From positions 930,001-994,000 of the forward strand of contig JANVFP010000019.1 of assembly GCA_027919835.1 (NCBI GenBank): a stretch of DNA of 64,000 nucleotides. The letters run 5' to 3'. Below the pieces are notes generated by a model. It was not told the DNA's origin, ran no database searches, and saw only the letters and a program-made list of their open reading frames with translations. Origin of the DNA: Lentinula raphanica (lineage: Eukaryota; Basidiomycota; Agaricomycetes; Agaricales; Omphalotaceae). This document shows positions 1 to 11,982 of this stretch, piece by piece. The position numbers and the translations under genes are program-made. The stretch's first letter is position 1. Each line of letters opens with the position of its first letter.

Positions 1-482
1 CAGTACGCGTGTGTTAAATCATTAGTCTTCTTCAACTGAATTCTCTAGTCCATTTTCCGGGAAAACGGATGGCTTTGATACGGGGATCCAACACACTTGT
101 GTTCACAAAATCTAAGCCCACCAGCTCCGTTGAGCTGGGAATGGTGTAAGCATATTTCCTTCCTCATACCGTTCGGTTCGCCCGTAATTAGCGGTCATCC
201 GATTGCCCCCCGGAAAAATATCTTGCTGAATTCTCTCTGCCTGCCAGGTCTGTTCTCTCCTCTTCTGGCAACTAGACTAATTGAGTGGCTCGCGAAAGTT
301 GAAAATGGAAGTTGATTTGATCAATGAGAAAGTTAGAAAACCGACGTAGTACAGCCTTCCAGTCAATATCAATTTATGCTCAATGTTACTCACATCCGCT
401 TGGCTTCTTTTCCCAAGCGATCATGTCATTGGAGTCTCTTTGCTTCTTCAGATACGTTCACCGAACCACTTCACCTTTTGCT

Positions 483-1924
483 ATGAAGTTTTTGAAAAAT
501 CAAGTAGTGTTGGTCAGAGACAGCTGGCAATACCCTTATTGGCCTGCACAGATAGTGAGTCCAAGAGATCAAACTTTCATCGTTGGTTTCTTGACAATCC
601 AAAAGGTTGAAGAAGTCGAAAAAGACGTGTACCTTATTTCTTATATCTGGAATAATCATGACGACGGTCAGTCCTAGTATCTTCAATCGCTAGGCTTACA
701 TTTTCATGGTCCATGATAGTCCAAAGAGAAGTTCGATACTCTGAAGGAGCTCAAAAGAACCTGCTCATCGCGGTCACACCCGAGAAACTGGAACAACTGT
801 CACGGAAAGCACTCCGAACCAAGGCTACAAAGCGAAAGCTCTACCTGGATCTTCACCAAAGCTGTTTGACAGCTCTTGATATGCTCCGCTCGCAGGCAAG
901 TATTATTGCGCCTGCTCCTGGACGCCTTTGGGTTGATGATTTGGCAGAAAACTGATACTGCCAGTGACACACATGCCCAAAACAAGAGCGTTGCGGCTAG
1001 TACATCGAAACTGAGTAACCTACGGAGCCCCACGATCGATGCCCCTGAGGAACATGAGGTCGACGGTGATGGCAAAGATGAGGTCGACGGTGATGGCGAA
1101 GATGAGGTCGACGGTGATGGCGAATATGAGGTCGACGGTGATGGCAAAGATGAGGTCGACGGTGATGGCAAAGATGAGGTCGACGGTGATGGCGAAGATG
1201 AGGTCGACGGTGATGACGAAGATGAGGTCGACGGTGATGGTGAAGATGAGGTCGACGGTGATGGTGAAGATGAGGTCGACGGTGATGGTGAATATGAGGC
1301 GAATCAAGATGAGCATCCACAGGTGCGTCATATTTGTATTTGCTACAACCAAAAGCTGAGTACTTAAATCTATTGTGAGATTGGGGAGGAACAAAAACCG
1401 GACAGTGAAGCTCTTGTGCAGAATGCGGGAGAGGAACAAATGCCGTTTTCAGACAGTGGTGGGCAAGAGGAGACGCTTGAAAATATGATCACAGAAATTG
1501 AAAAGAACATGGTCAATGACACTCGTGTAAGGGTATGTTGATTTAAACCTGCTGATAACCATATACTTATTGCTTTTAAATTTTAGTTCCAAGTCGAGAA
1601 TGACCATGTTAGATATCTTCTCAGTGAATTGATAAGAACGGGCCAAATCCACGAGTTTATGCAACATCGTAATTTCACCGGTTACGGCCAAAATCCAGAG
1701 GACAAGCTGGCGACAGATCGATATCTGGTCAACTACATTGACCGCATTAAAGGGATCGTCATCAATGTGAGTATTACAAGGATCGATCCTACTGAGCTCA
1801 ACTTAGCTGAAAGTCTCTTCAGGGCCGCGTTAGCAACGAGGAAGAGCGCTCTAACCTTATTGGGCGCCATAAATCATGGCTTAGCAAGGCCAGGGCTAGA
1901 TTGATCATAGCAGCTCGAGTCTGA
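483..1924 (+). CDS. PWWP-domain protein with acidic octapeptide repeats
   Basis: PWWP domains read methylated histone tails and DNA, so a nuclear chromatin role is inferred. The N-terminus (from the ATG at 483) carries VVLVRDSWQYPYWPAQI, a PWWP core with PYWP in place of PWWP. I join exons 483-554, 606-666, 720-895, 948-1322, 1380-1526, 1587-1766 and 1823-1924; every junction keeps frame. The intron at 896-947 has a GC donor (GCAAGT). The middle is ten copies of EVDGDG(K/E)D. The C-terminal third is soluble and helical-looking (VENDHVRYLLSELIRTGQIH) and ends ARLIIAARV before TGA; I do not recognise a second domain in it. The start could lie further upstream, since the frame is open to 324. 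The family call rests on the PWWP core alone. Confidence 0.72.
1056..1295 (+). repeat. 24-bp tandem repeat, 10 copies, inside the PWWP gene
   Basis: Ten head-to-tail 24-bp units begin GAGGTCGACGGTGATGG and differ only at a few positions. Each encodes EVDGDG followed by K or E (GD in copy 7 begins as DD) and D or Y. The unit is a multiple of three and contains no stop in several frames on either strand, so long spurious open frames exist antisense. Confidence 0.95.
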
Positions 1925-4750
1925 CGGTTGGCCGTCATAGACTGTGAAGTTGGAGAAGTTGTTAGCAATGCTGTTCATAGAAACCTCGCGTACTACTCAT
2001 GCTGTATCCAGTCTTGACTTGGAAATTCAAGATCGCGACTGTATTATGTCGGAACGATACATTATAAAGTCGTGCACAGTGCCTGCCCACATGGGCGCGT
2101 TAAACTACTCCAGAGGATTACATAATCATTTCTCTCGTCGCGCTAGATTTCTCCAGAGTCCAAGGCACAAGAATATTATGACTTTATTATAACGCTTATT
2201 ATTCGCTATAATCCCTGTCATTGTAGCAGGACTTTATTTCTCAAAGGTTCCCTCCAAATCAGTGTAATAACGCTGTTATAACACACCCGTCATCTGCTAT
2301 AGTAGACCTGAAACTTGTTATAACAGACCGTCATGCTGACGATTTTACAGGTTCCAAGTAGACCAGGTAGTTTATTGCAGATTCGAAGCTGATTATAACA
2401 CATATCAGTAGTTTATCATGCAAATGCAGCAGGGCATCAATATTTTTTGCATCGGTACATATCGTTACAGTGATTGTTCATCAAACCAGCTACTTCTTGT
2501 AAGACAGGGGCACTACAAAAGCAACAGAAAGTACGAACAAGATGGTCGGCATATGAATCAGAGGATGCACCGAGAAAAAAAAATTCAGGTGACCATCTTC
2601 TGCCCACCTTTCGCGAACGTGCACACACGGCCATCTTCTTGGAAAGACTTCAGTCTGTTGTTCGTTACTAGAAATCACAGCACCCGAGAAGAGGCAAAAT
2701 ATTGATCGATGAGAAGTGATGACAAGTTGCTACTCTCCTTGGACGACTCCCATGTCACCAGGGAGCAACAGTGCAGCGAGTCTCGAGTGTCCAGTTGGTA
2801 GGAGCTTGCAAAGTCAGCATATGGCCAAGCACGCCTGTCTTTTGACTTTTACCGCTCACCGATGGCTCGTTTCCTTTTCAGATTCATTGGGCACTTGAGG
2901 AGGAGCCGAACCTATAGTACGTCTACCCGGGAAATGAGCGGGAGGATTGGGAACAGGACTTGCGTCGCTAACAATGGGCAGGGATCCCAGCGCGTCCACG
3001 GGCTAACTCTGCTTGTATTTGTGTCCGCGATAGAAGGCCTGCATCCTGAAGTTCAGAGGAACAGAGATATGGTACCTCCCTTCTGTCTTCCTCGTCTTCA
3101 TTTTGTTCTTTCTCCTCCCCTGCTCGATGTTTTTCGTGCGGATCCTCACCAGCCTCGTCGGTTCAGCGCGTTTTGCTTCTCTCCGTGTAGAGAGGGTTCG
3201 GAAGTGGAGAACGGTGGAGACGAAGTCCGGATGCATAGTCTTCTTCATGCGCACTCACACACTGTGCACACGAGATGCACGAACGAGGGAACGAGAACAT
3301 ACGTAGGCGAATACAAGATTTTGGGGAGGAGTGGAGATGGAGAGTTAGAAGCTGAAACGCCGGGGCTAGAGTTTGGAGACAGGCCTCGGGGGTACGCAGA
3401 AGGGACGACGTAGAAGGGTGAAGGGGAAGCGTGGAACGATCACGATTCGGACTGCCCAATAAATGTTTTCTCTATTCTCTCGATCTCTCCCTTGGTTCCC
3501 TTAACATCCCTATTGAAATTGAACGTGAACGTTTATCCGTTTGAGCTTCAGACTCAGTTACGCGGCAGGGGACGGTGATTTCGATGGTTACAACCGCGAT
3601 AGACGACACAGTCGCTCGAGTCGTTCTCTTTCATTTTCTCTTCTCTGAACCTCCAAGACGATCCTAACCCCTCTTTTCAACTCAATCGGAACCGCAACGC
3701 TGCATGCACTACATGCACGACACGCACTACACGTACACGCATACGCATACGTACTTGGAATTTGGCGAAGTGCAGGTGGGGAGTTTGTGGACTACAGCGC
3801 CGAGCGCTGGCACCCGGAGACCTGGCGTCAACGTTTTGTTGAAGGCAGAATCAACGTTGTAAGAGCTTCGAGAATTGCCAGGAGCGCGGGAGAGGACTGA
3901 TTGTGAATCAACGAGCGAGGATGAACGTGTAGACGTTTGGACAGCCGGATATTGTGCATTCCCTCATTCATTATCTCCTTGCTTGTTCGCTCGTTCCATT
4001 TGACATCTGTGAGGTGAGACGGGATGGAATAGGGACGCGATGTAAATCAAACACTGTGAAGTTTGGTGAGGTAGACGCTGCGCGTGAATGTGTGTGGTTT
4101 GAGATCGACAACCATTAACAGAAAATCTGAGTTGATAGCGCAGAGAAGTCGATGAGAGAGCGAAAGAGCAAGAGCAAGAAGTCACATACCCTCGAAAACT
4201 TTGATGCAACGACATCGCACTTCTATCCCTCCTCCTCTGCTGAGTCGTTGGGCATTGGGGGAACGAAAAGGATATGGACAGGTTTGGGATGAGAGAGGGA
4301 CAATAGCGCGCGCGGGTATAATGTATGATCATTACAGATGGTGGTTAGCGTTAATGGAATCCATCCGTGTGGCATGGACTCCCTCCACTTCTCCAGCGCT
4401 CGAGCATGTGGAAGTCGACGGACGTGTTGATTACAGTTCCAGTTTCGCGGTCAAACGGATCTGAGGACGCGGCGTTGGTTGTGATTTCGGTTTGAACGTA
4501 AGAACGCGTCTTAGTTGGAGTGAACGCGAACAATCGAAAAGGTCTCATTTAATTTCTCACAGCACCCTATTCAGAACGGTTCAGCGTCAAGGGGCGCTAA
4601 TTTTTTGTTCCTCATCCTTTGACCTCGGAATCAATGTTCTCAACACACATCAGAGGCTTACACACTTTTTGGCTGATGTTATCTCTGTTGAAAATGGACC
4701 GGTTCAACGACTAGAAGGAAAGAGAGACAATGGGTATTGATGGATTATGC
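1925..4750. other. Gene-free stretch
   Basis: I see no supported gene here. Open frames are short and lack conserved motifs or consistent splice sites. The motif TTATAAC recurs at 2187, 2276, 2318 and 2393. The 2276 and 2318 copies are 42 bp apart and share a following ACCGTCAT-like stretch, suggesting a small decayed duplication. A low-complexity run of TACACGCATACG type lies near 3720-3760. Confidence 0.5.
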
Positions 4751-4759
4751 AACTTTGAG

Positions 4760-6140
4760 AAAAAGTGACGAGGAACAGGAAAGAAGGGAGGCTACTAGTA
4801 GTATAATAGGATTATGGGAGAGTAAGAGGTTGGGCGACGCGGGTGAGGTATGTGCTACATGGACAACACTCTTTTCCCATTCTTCTTCTGCCTTTTGAAC
4901 ACCTTCATGCGCTTCGCGTTTGAGATCTGTCATAAGAGAATCTTGTCGGTCAACGAGAAGCTTGACGTGGTCTACAAATAAAGTCCGTTTGATCAGCTTC
5001 TGTTCAAGCCGCATTCAGCTATGTGTTTCTGTGCAGAATATATCAGACTCCAAAACGCACACTTACGGTGATTTTCGATTTGTCATACAGAAACAGTCTT
5101 GGTATGAGGTTGAGGAAATGGTCGTCGTACTGATCCAGTGTCGCGTGGAATGCGACTCGAACAAGAAGGCCCTTCATTGGAGACTTCTGTTCCCAAGTCT
5201 CTGCTGCAACCAAATTCAACCGCCTGAGAAGGTAGACGGAGAGAAAGGACATACGTCATTCACTATCTTCCTTTGCTTCCCATTATCCACCACGGTCGTG
5301 TAAAAACCCTCTTTCTTCATCGGTAATCTGCTCTCCTCCTTCCCCATATCCTCTCATATCCTTCACCGTCGTCTCCTTCGTCATAAATTGGATCTGGATC
5401 TGTCCAGTTGAGGCTTCGCATCGCAGCCAAGTTTCCTATTAGAGGGTTAAAGGTGCATTGAGGCCGGTTCCCTGCAGGGTTGAGTTATGAGTCGACTTCT
5501 TTTTGCGATCAGTGCTTGGAGCGGCCGTTTCGAAGAGGCGAGAGTGGTATGCGCCTGAACTCTGGAACGTCACCGTCGTCGTCGTTGTTGTTGAGAGCAA
5601 TGGATGAACCTTCGTGCGACAGTGACTCGGGGAGTTTGGGATGAAGACGCGGCTTCGGCGTTACTGTGTTTTCCAGGTTCTGGTGTCTTCGGTGAGTTTA
5701 CAGAGGAGGGGGGTGAGTAGATGAAGGGACAGAACTAGAGAAGACCTACCGGTCCTTCATAGCGACCTCTCCTGACGATACATAGAACCAAGGTCGTAAA
5801 AACTTCCTATTGCCAACAGCAACTTCGAAGTCGTTGATGAAAGGGTCTGAGACGTGATAGTGTTCGATAGCATTCTTTCTCTTTTGTAAAGTAATTTGAG
5901 GAAGAATACCGTGTTCCATAGCTAGAATAACAAACCTTTTTCTTGACTTTGCTCCTATCTGAATGATTTATCTGCCCCGCCTACCTGCAAGCCCCACGAA
6001 ATCAAATGGCCGCCCTTGACCCAGTCCTGTCTCGCCTCGGGATAGTCCTTCTCGACTCCTTCATCTGGGTCCCCAATGTCGTCGAGGTGACGCAGCCTGC
6101 ATTTGTGTCTGACGGCGCGCAACAAGCCGCGGAGAAATCA
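4760..6140 (-). CDS. HPC2: HPC2/ubinuclein-like HIRA-complex subunit, reading frame interrupted
   Basis: HPC2/ubinuclein proteins belong to the HIRA histone H3-H4 chaperone complex. The key evidence is the exon at about 5921-5751, which reads HYHVSDPFINDFEVAVGN then WFYVSSGEVAMKD, the Hpc2-related (HUN) motif. Downstream exons read NPLIGNLAAMRSLNWTDPDP, LPMKKEGFYTTVVDN, then VAFHATLDQYDDHFLNLIPR and LIKRTLFVDHVKLLVDRQDS, which I associate from memory with the C-terminal helical domain of the family. Introns with good donors are visible (GTAGGC at 5984, GTAGGT near 5750, GTATGT near 5250, GTAAGT near 5070). The frame breaks at a CCCC run (5342-5345 on plus) and near CCCC at 5991-5994, and one junction near 5225 is out of phase. 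The N-terminus is short. It could be a pseudogene or carry base-calling errors. Confidence 0.58.
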
Positions 6141-6870
6141 AACTACTTTTCGAAATTTTATTTGCGAATGATTTACTCCTTCGCGATGTCTACAGCAACG
6201 TACAAAGAATTATGTCAACGAATTATGCAAAAGTCGACTAGAAAAAAAGTCAACTAGAAAAACGAATGGATGAGTAGGTTGCCAACGCCTCCGAAACTAC
6301 TCCGGACAACGCCTCTTAGGCCCGCCTCTCATATACTCTTCGTATTTCCGCGGCAGCGAATATCCAAAGGCGTCAAGATTAGAGATATTTGAGCATCCGA
6401 AGCAGCTTCGAAGGAACGGGCAAGGGAAGGCCTGTAAATGCATGGGAGATTACTCGCCGTCAGAGAGCCTCAGCCGCAATTTCATCCTTCTATAAACCAA
6501 AACCTTCTCTTCGCGTCGAGTGTGTGTGCTGGCTGTCTTCAGTCTGGGACTGATAGCGAAAGGTGGAGCGGAAGGCTGAGATTTCGGGCACCAATGAGGC
6601 TGGCTAGAACAGTTCAAGGAGCGAAGTTCTCCTTCTTTCTATGTGTGAAGGCGGTCAATTGAAGTCAGGTCAAAGTGGTGATGAACAAAGCGGAATAGCG
6701 AAACGAATCCTTTTCGGGTCCCGCTCCGCTTCTAATTCCCACGTCTTCCCTTCAAGTTCCACTACTGTAACTCAGTGCTATATCTACTCGTTATCATCTA
6801 TCCGGAAAGGAGGTAGCACAGCACAACAATCGTGAAAGCTGCTAGATTATCTTACATTGTAAAACAAACT
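6141..6870. other. Intergenic stretch without a supported gene
   Basis: Only short unsupported open frames are seen between the HPC2-like gene and the LDH relic. The upstream promoter and true N-terminus of the HPC2-like gene may lie here. Confidence 0.4.
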
Positions 6871-7715
6871 TGATGCACCATTCAATGGGTCTCAACGATT
6901 GATCCCACCTTTCATCGGCAAGGTATATCGTGTCACCGATTTCCTTGACGGTAAACCAGAGATGTCCTTCTGGAAGTCGTTCATGGCCATCTACGCTAGA
7001 TTCAACCAGGTCACGCTATCTTTGTGCTTGACATATCTTCGGCTCGATGAAATAGGCGGAAACATGCAGGCAAGGATGCAGCGTGAGTTTGTCAGTCTCA
7101 GTCCTAGTTCTATGGGTTCCTTATCTGATATCAGGCCACTATATACACAATCCATCCGCCAGATGCCGTTACATCAATCTACCACCAGAGAAGCAGTACG
7201 TCAACGTTGCATAACAAGAATCGCCAACTCCGTACATCGCAGTCTCGGGTCCGTACAGACCGAATACTGTGGAGAAGGTTGAAGTCCAGATAACTGATGA
7301 GGAGAAGGAGCGGTTGGAGCAAATTGAGAGACGTACTTCATCGAGCGAGATTATCCACTTACATGACTTCGAGGTGAGGTTTGGTGAGTTCTCCCTGTTC
7401 GAGGCGACCTACTCATGTTTGTGTCTTGTCATTACTATATTCAATTGCAAAGGAAGTCAGACGGTTATAGCTTGGGCATACTACTCATCTGCCCTGCTGC
7501 GGACGACGAGATCACCATCCGAGAGAATTACGCTGAAGTTATCACAGGTTTCCAAGAATCGAGAAACACAGAACACTCCATTAGCCATTCATTCTCCAGG
7601 ATTCGGTTCCGCACTTGGATACTGCGCGATGGGACCGACGTTGATTTCTTTTCAACAATCTCATGATCCAAGACCTCTACGCCAATCTCTATCGTATGGC
7701 CGGAGTCTCGATATA
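6870..7715 (+). pseudogene. Relic of flavocytochrome b2 (L-lactate dehydrogenase, cytochrome)
   Basis: Flavocytochrome b2 is a mitochondrial L-lactate:cytochrome c oxidoreductase with an N-terminal cytochrome b5 domain and a C-terminal FMN barrel. Fragments in order are: GKVYRVTDFLDGKPE (b5 domain, with the heme-ligand HPGG lost), TIHPPDAVTS, LPPEKQYVNVA, PYIAVSGPYRPNTVEKVEVQ, then EIIHLHDFE, WAYYSSA plus DDEITIRENYAE, RFRTWILRDGTDVDFFSTIS, and SKTSTPISI. These match the hinge and the start of the FMN barrel. Frames shift at a CCC run (7492-7494) and near 7550; there is a stop after NVA and another before SKTSTP. The rest of the barrel, with the catalytic His/Arg residues, is absent. A 5'-truncated and 3'-truncated relic is the simplest reading. 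Confidence 0.75.
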
Positions 7716-8674
7716 TTTACTGAGTCCTGACTAACCTCTGTCTATCTTGTCTGCCCACCCTTATTGTCACTGCAAGCCAATAGAAATTTGTCGATGGATG
7801 GATATTTTTCCAGTCCTTCCATAACAGGCTATGGCGAAAGGGTATTCACACTTCACGGATATGAAAATCCAAAGGGCGGCGCTTCTAAGTTTTGTCCTGA
7901 ATGGGCCGTCCCACATGGGTCGATTGTGTCCGCACTCCAATACTTCATCGCAATAGGGACCCCTCGAATTTTATAGGTGCACTGAGATTCGTCCCAGTGC
8001 TCATCAGTATCATCCCAGACTGCTTGGAGTCCTAAGATACTCTCTGGTAGGAGCCTTCAGCACCTGGTGCGAAGGCTTCGCAGTCTGGAGACGGCAGGGC
8101 ACCGACTGTCGCCGACCTTTGCAAGAAAGTCCAGAATGCCCAAGGGAGTAGGTGCGAGAATAAGAAAAATGTTTGTTGGGACGACAACAGAGGCTCTGAG
8201 GGTATTAGAGCACTGTATCATGGCCAAGCCCCAGCCATTGAACGTTTCTCATTTGTACTTCAACTCGGTTGTTACATTATATTGTCTTTTTTCCCTCTAC
8301 TTGATCTCTCATTCCAGGCTCTCAGAATATATACATACTACGACGTCCATACTGAAACTTTTTATCAAACTTTCCAGATTACTGCCCATTGACATTCCAC
8401 CTGGGAAGGTACCCATTCATTATTTCTCCGCCATATTATTATCATGATGTATCAATCTCAGTCTGAGTCTGCCCTGCTGTATATTTGAGAGCCGCAAGTC
8501 CGGATTTAGACTTTCCGATAGTTTTGGAGTTTCCAAGAATATCCTCATTTAGACTTTCCGATAGTTTTGGAGTTTCCAAGAATATCCTCATCTCTTGTCT
8601 CCTCTCCAAGTTCCACTCCGACTCGGTGTAGAGAAAGCGATCGCAAGTTACATACGTGTCTTCCACATCCCATA
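7716..8674. other. Intergenic region upstream of KAP104
   Basis: No gene is supported. It contains a 43-bp tandem duplication at 8504-8589. The last about 75 bp (from about 8600) are also present upstream of the decayed KAP104 copy near 11990, so they belong to the duplicated segment and probably hold the KAP104 5' leader. Confidence 0.5.
8504..8589. repeat. 43-bp direct tandem duplication
   Basis: Two adjacent near-identical copies (8504-8546 and 8547-8589), each starting ATTTAGACTTTCCGATAG and ending GAATATCCTC. They lie about 90 bp upstream of the KAP104 ATG. Confidence 0.9.
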
Positions 8675-11600
8675 ATGTCTTGGAACCCTCAGCCTGCAGG
8701 CCTGCAGGAAATATTATCCACTATACATGATTCAACAAACACGAATGTCACCGTTCAACGCAATGTCGCCCAAGTAAACTCCCGAACCATCTGAAAAAGG
8801 TCCCCACTGATCACTCATTCTATCCGCAGAAACTCAACTCTTTCACCCGTGTCCCAGACTACATTGGATACCTTGCATGTATCCTGTCTGCGATGCCACA
8901 AGAAGAAGAAAAGATTCGGACATTCGCCGGCTACCTTTTGAAGAACAACGCACGCCTTGTTCTCAATTCGTCTCCGGGCGTGTTAGAATACGTCGAGGCC
9001 GCTGTACTCAATGCCTTTGATGACGGGTCGGTCATGATTCGAAATGCTGCTGGTCAAGATATCGTGTCAATTCTCGGTGTGCTTGAACCTCAAAATTGGC
9101 CGGAATGTTTATCTCAGCTAGTCAACATGCTGCACCTCTCTGACTCGGATAAACAAGAGGTGCGTGTGTATAGAACTAATATCTGATGGCTACGATTCAA
9201 TCATTCAATAGGCCGCGTTCAGCGTACTGGAGCAAGTATGCGAAGATTATCCAGAAAAACTGGATGTAGAAATACGAGGGGCGCGACCTTTAGAATTTAT
9301 GATTCCAAAATTCCTCGCTCTTGCAGAACATCCTTCATCAAAAATGCGCTGTCATGCTGTCGCGTGCCTCTCATACTTTGTGCCCGTAAATTGCCAATCG
9401 CTCTTTGTCCATATAGATGCCTTCATTGCCTGTCTCTTCCGACGAGCTTCTGATGACGATCCGTTCGTCCGTCGACGCGTCTGTCAAGCACTCGTTCTTT
9501 TACTCGCTGCACGGCCAGAAAAGCTCATGCCCGAGATGGACCATGTGGCGGAATACATGCTATACTCCTTAAAGGACACAAATGAAAACGTTGCCCTTGA
9601 GGCTTGCGAGTTTTGGCTCTGTTTTGCCGAGGATGTCAAATTGGCTCCGTTCTTACGGCCACTGCTTGCAAGGGTTGCCCCAGTACTATTGGATTGCATG
9701 ATTTACGGAGAAGACGATCTTCTGTCGCTGGAGGGTGACACTGAGGATGCTGAGGTCCCGGATAAGGAGTCGGATATCAAACCTCGACACTACGGTGGAA
9801 AATCGCACAATTGTGAGCGAGATGTGAATGGTGATGCAACCGAAGGTTCAAAGAATCGCATTGGTGCTTACGGCGAGGAGATAATTGATTCCGATGATGA
9901 CGAGGACTACCTTGACGATGATGATTATATGGACGAGATGTCCACGGAACAGTGGGGTCTCCGAAAATGCGCAGCCAGCGCTCTGGATGTTCTTGCAGTC
10001 AGGTTTGGTGGCGACCTGCTCAATGTACTGCTCGCGCCTCTCAAGGACAAACTCTGGAGTAATGATTGGCTACAGAGAGAGAGCGGGATTCTCGCTCTCG
10101 GTGCAATGGCAGAAGGTAATCGTGGATCACGTCTTCAGACTTACAACGATATATGGCTGAACCTGATCATCAGGCTGTTTTGAAACGATCGAACCCCACT
10201 TGACGACACTTGTTCCATATCTGATCAATACACTCAATGATTCTAATGTGAAATTTCTTTTACTGTCTTCTTCTTGCATTGCTAAGAAATGATCCAGCCA
10301 CTGACCAAGTCAATCACTTGCTGGACACTCGGACGCTATGCCAGCTGGATTACCCAACCGAAATCTGACGAAGATGGTGCTAGTAGATTTTTTGGCCCTA
10401 CAATGGAAGGAGTGAGTTTCCCTTTCCAAATTTCTGGGACTTCTATTCATTTGTGTGGAAGCTCTTGCGTATGGTCCTTGACAACAATAAACGCGTGCAA
10501 GAAGCTGCTTGCAGCGGTTTCTCCACACTAATGGAGGACGCCGGAATGGAGCTCGCTCCCTATCTGGAACCCATCTTAAGGAATCTGGTTTGTGCTTTCG
10601 AGAAATATCAGCATAAGAACATGCTCGTCCTTTACGACGCTGTCGGGACCTTGGCTGACGCAGTAGGGCGCGAACTGTCCAATCGTACTTACGTCGAGAT
10701 CCTGATGCCTCCACTCACTAACCGCTGGGCTAAATTGAAAGATGACACTGCCGATCTCATACCCCTTCTCAAGGCATGGTTCCTAGCATTAACATTTGTT
10801 CTATCTTTCTCAAACTTTGTCCAGTGCCTGGCTTCGGTAACCATCGCAATGGCAGACTCGTTTCTACCATATGCTCCACCTGTTTTCGAGAGATGTGTCT
10901 CTCTTATTCAGACGTCTCTTCTTCAATACCAACAGTTCCAGAAAAATCCCGAACTTGACGAGCCAGACAAGTCGTTCCTCGTCGTCGCTCTGGACCTCCT
11001 GTCAAGCCTAAGTCAAGGTCTTGGTATGGCGTTTGAAGTCCTCATCAGTCAGAGCCAGCCCAATCTGCTAAGCTTACTCACTGTTTGCTTGAGGCACCCT
11101 CAAGCACCTGCACGTCAAGCCGCTTATGCTCTCGTCGGGGATATGGCCATGGGATGTTTCAGCATCCTACGACCTTTCTGGCCTGCTATCATGTCGGAAT
11201 TAGTCCTGCAACTGGACCCTGAACCAAAGATTGAATTCGTTGGTGTATCAAATAATGCGGCATGGTCGGTTGGGGAAGTGGCGTTGCGCTATGGAAGAGG
11301 CAAGTAAAGGTTATATTTGCTTGAGTCGAGACTCATCGTCGTCTTACTAGATGGTCTTGAATTCCAACAATGGGTAAATCCGCTCATTTTGAGGTTGATA
11401 CCGATTCTCCTTCACCCCAAAGCACCTCTAAGTTTGCGACAAAACGCAGCTGTTTCTATCGGGAGAATCGGACTCATGCATCCTGGCCTTGTCGCGCCGC
11501 ATCTCTCAGAATTTGCTCAAGCTTGGTGTCAAGTGTTATGCAAAATCCAGGACAATGAAATCAAGGACTCAGCATTTCGTGGCATGTGTACATTGGTGCA

Positions 11601-11859
11601 AGCAAACCCCGCAGGGATCATAAAAGTGAGTCGACTTCTTACTCATGCGAATTCCACTCATGGCTCAATCTTGATACAGAGCTTAATGTGGTTCTGCAAC
11701 GCAATTGTCAGATGCAATCAGCCATCACCGGAGCTGAACGAAATGATTCAAACGCTGTTGCAAGGTTTCAGGCAACACGACGAAGCCGGATGGGCTGCAC
11801 AAGTTGCATCATTCCCTCTTGTGATCCAGGAGCAACTAGCTAGCCGCTACGCAGTATAA
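8675..11859 (+). CDS. KAP104: Transportin (karyopherin beta-2), nuclear import receptor
   Basis: Imports PY-NLS cargoes such as hnRNP-type RNA-binding proteins into the nucleus with RanGTP. Nine exons: 8675-8773, 8830-9159, 9212-10115, 10174-10247, 10298-10411, 10462-10773, 10825-11299, 11351-11625 and 11680-11859. They join in phase to 920 codons, close to the about 900 of animal transportin. The start MSWNPQPAGLQEIL and internal blocks ENVALEACEFWLCFAE, SITCWTLGRYASW, NKRVQEAACSGF, YQHKNMLVLYDAVGTLAD and ATSLPLPxKERL-like end (FPLVIQEQLASRYAV) are diagnostic. The acidic HEAT8 loop (DSDDDEDYLDDDDYMDEM) that releases cargo on Ran binding is present. Introns 10774-10824 and 11300-11350 use GC donors. 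The first of these is 51 nt and stop-free, so its retention would add 17 residues. The gene looks intact. Confidence 0.96.
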
Positions 11860-11982
11860 TCGAACAAAGTCCAACATTTTTGTGTTCTCTTTTGGATCCA
11901 ATAATCATACACTACTGCAATAGGCGTATCATTTCTCAATGTATTTCAGTTATGAATGTATATACTAACCACTCCTACTGTG

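Noticed and set aside
997..1439. Long open frames on the minus strand over the 24-bp repeat
   Set aside because: They arise because a 24-bp repeat lacks stops in every frame; the plus frame alone splices into a PWWP protein.
2862..3413. Open frame of 183 codons
   Set aside because: No motif, odd composition (Arg/His-rich), no splice partners; likely chance.
3720..3760. TACACGCATACG-type run as a telomere or microsatellite
   Set aside because: The run is short, imperfect and unlike fungal telomere TTAGGG.
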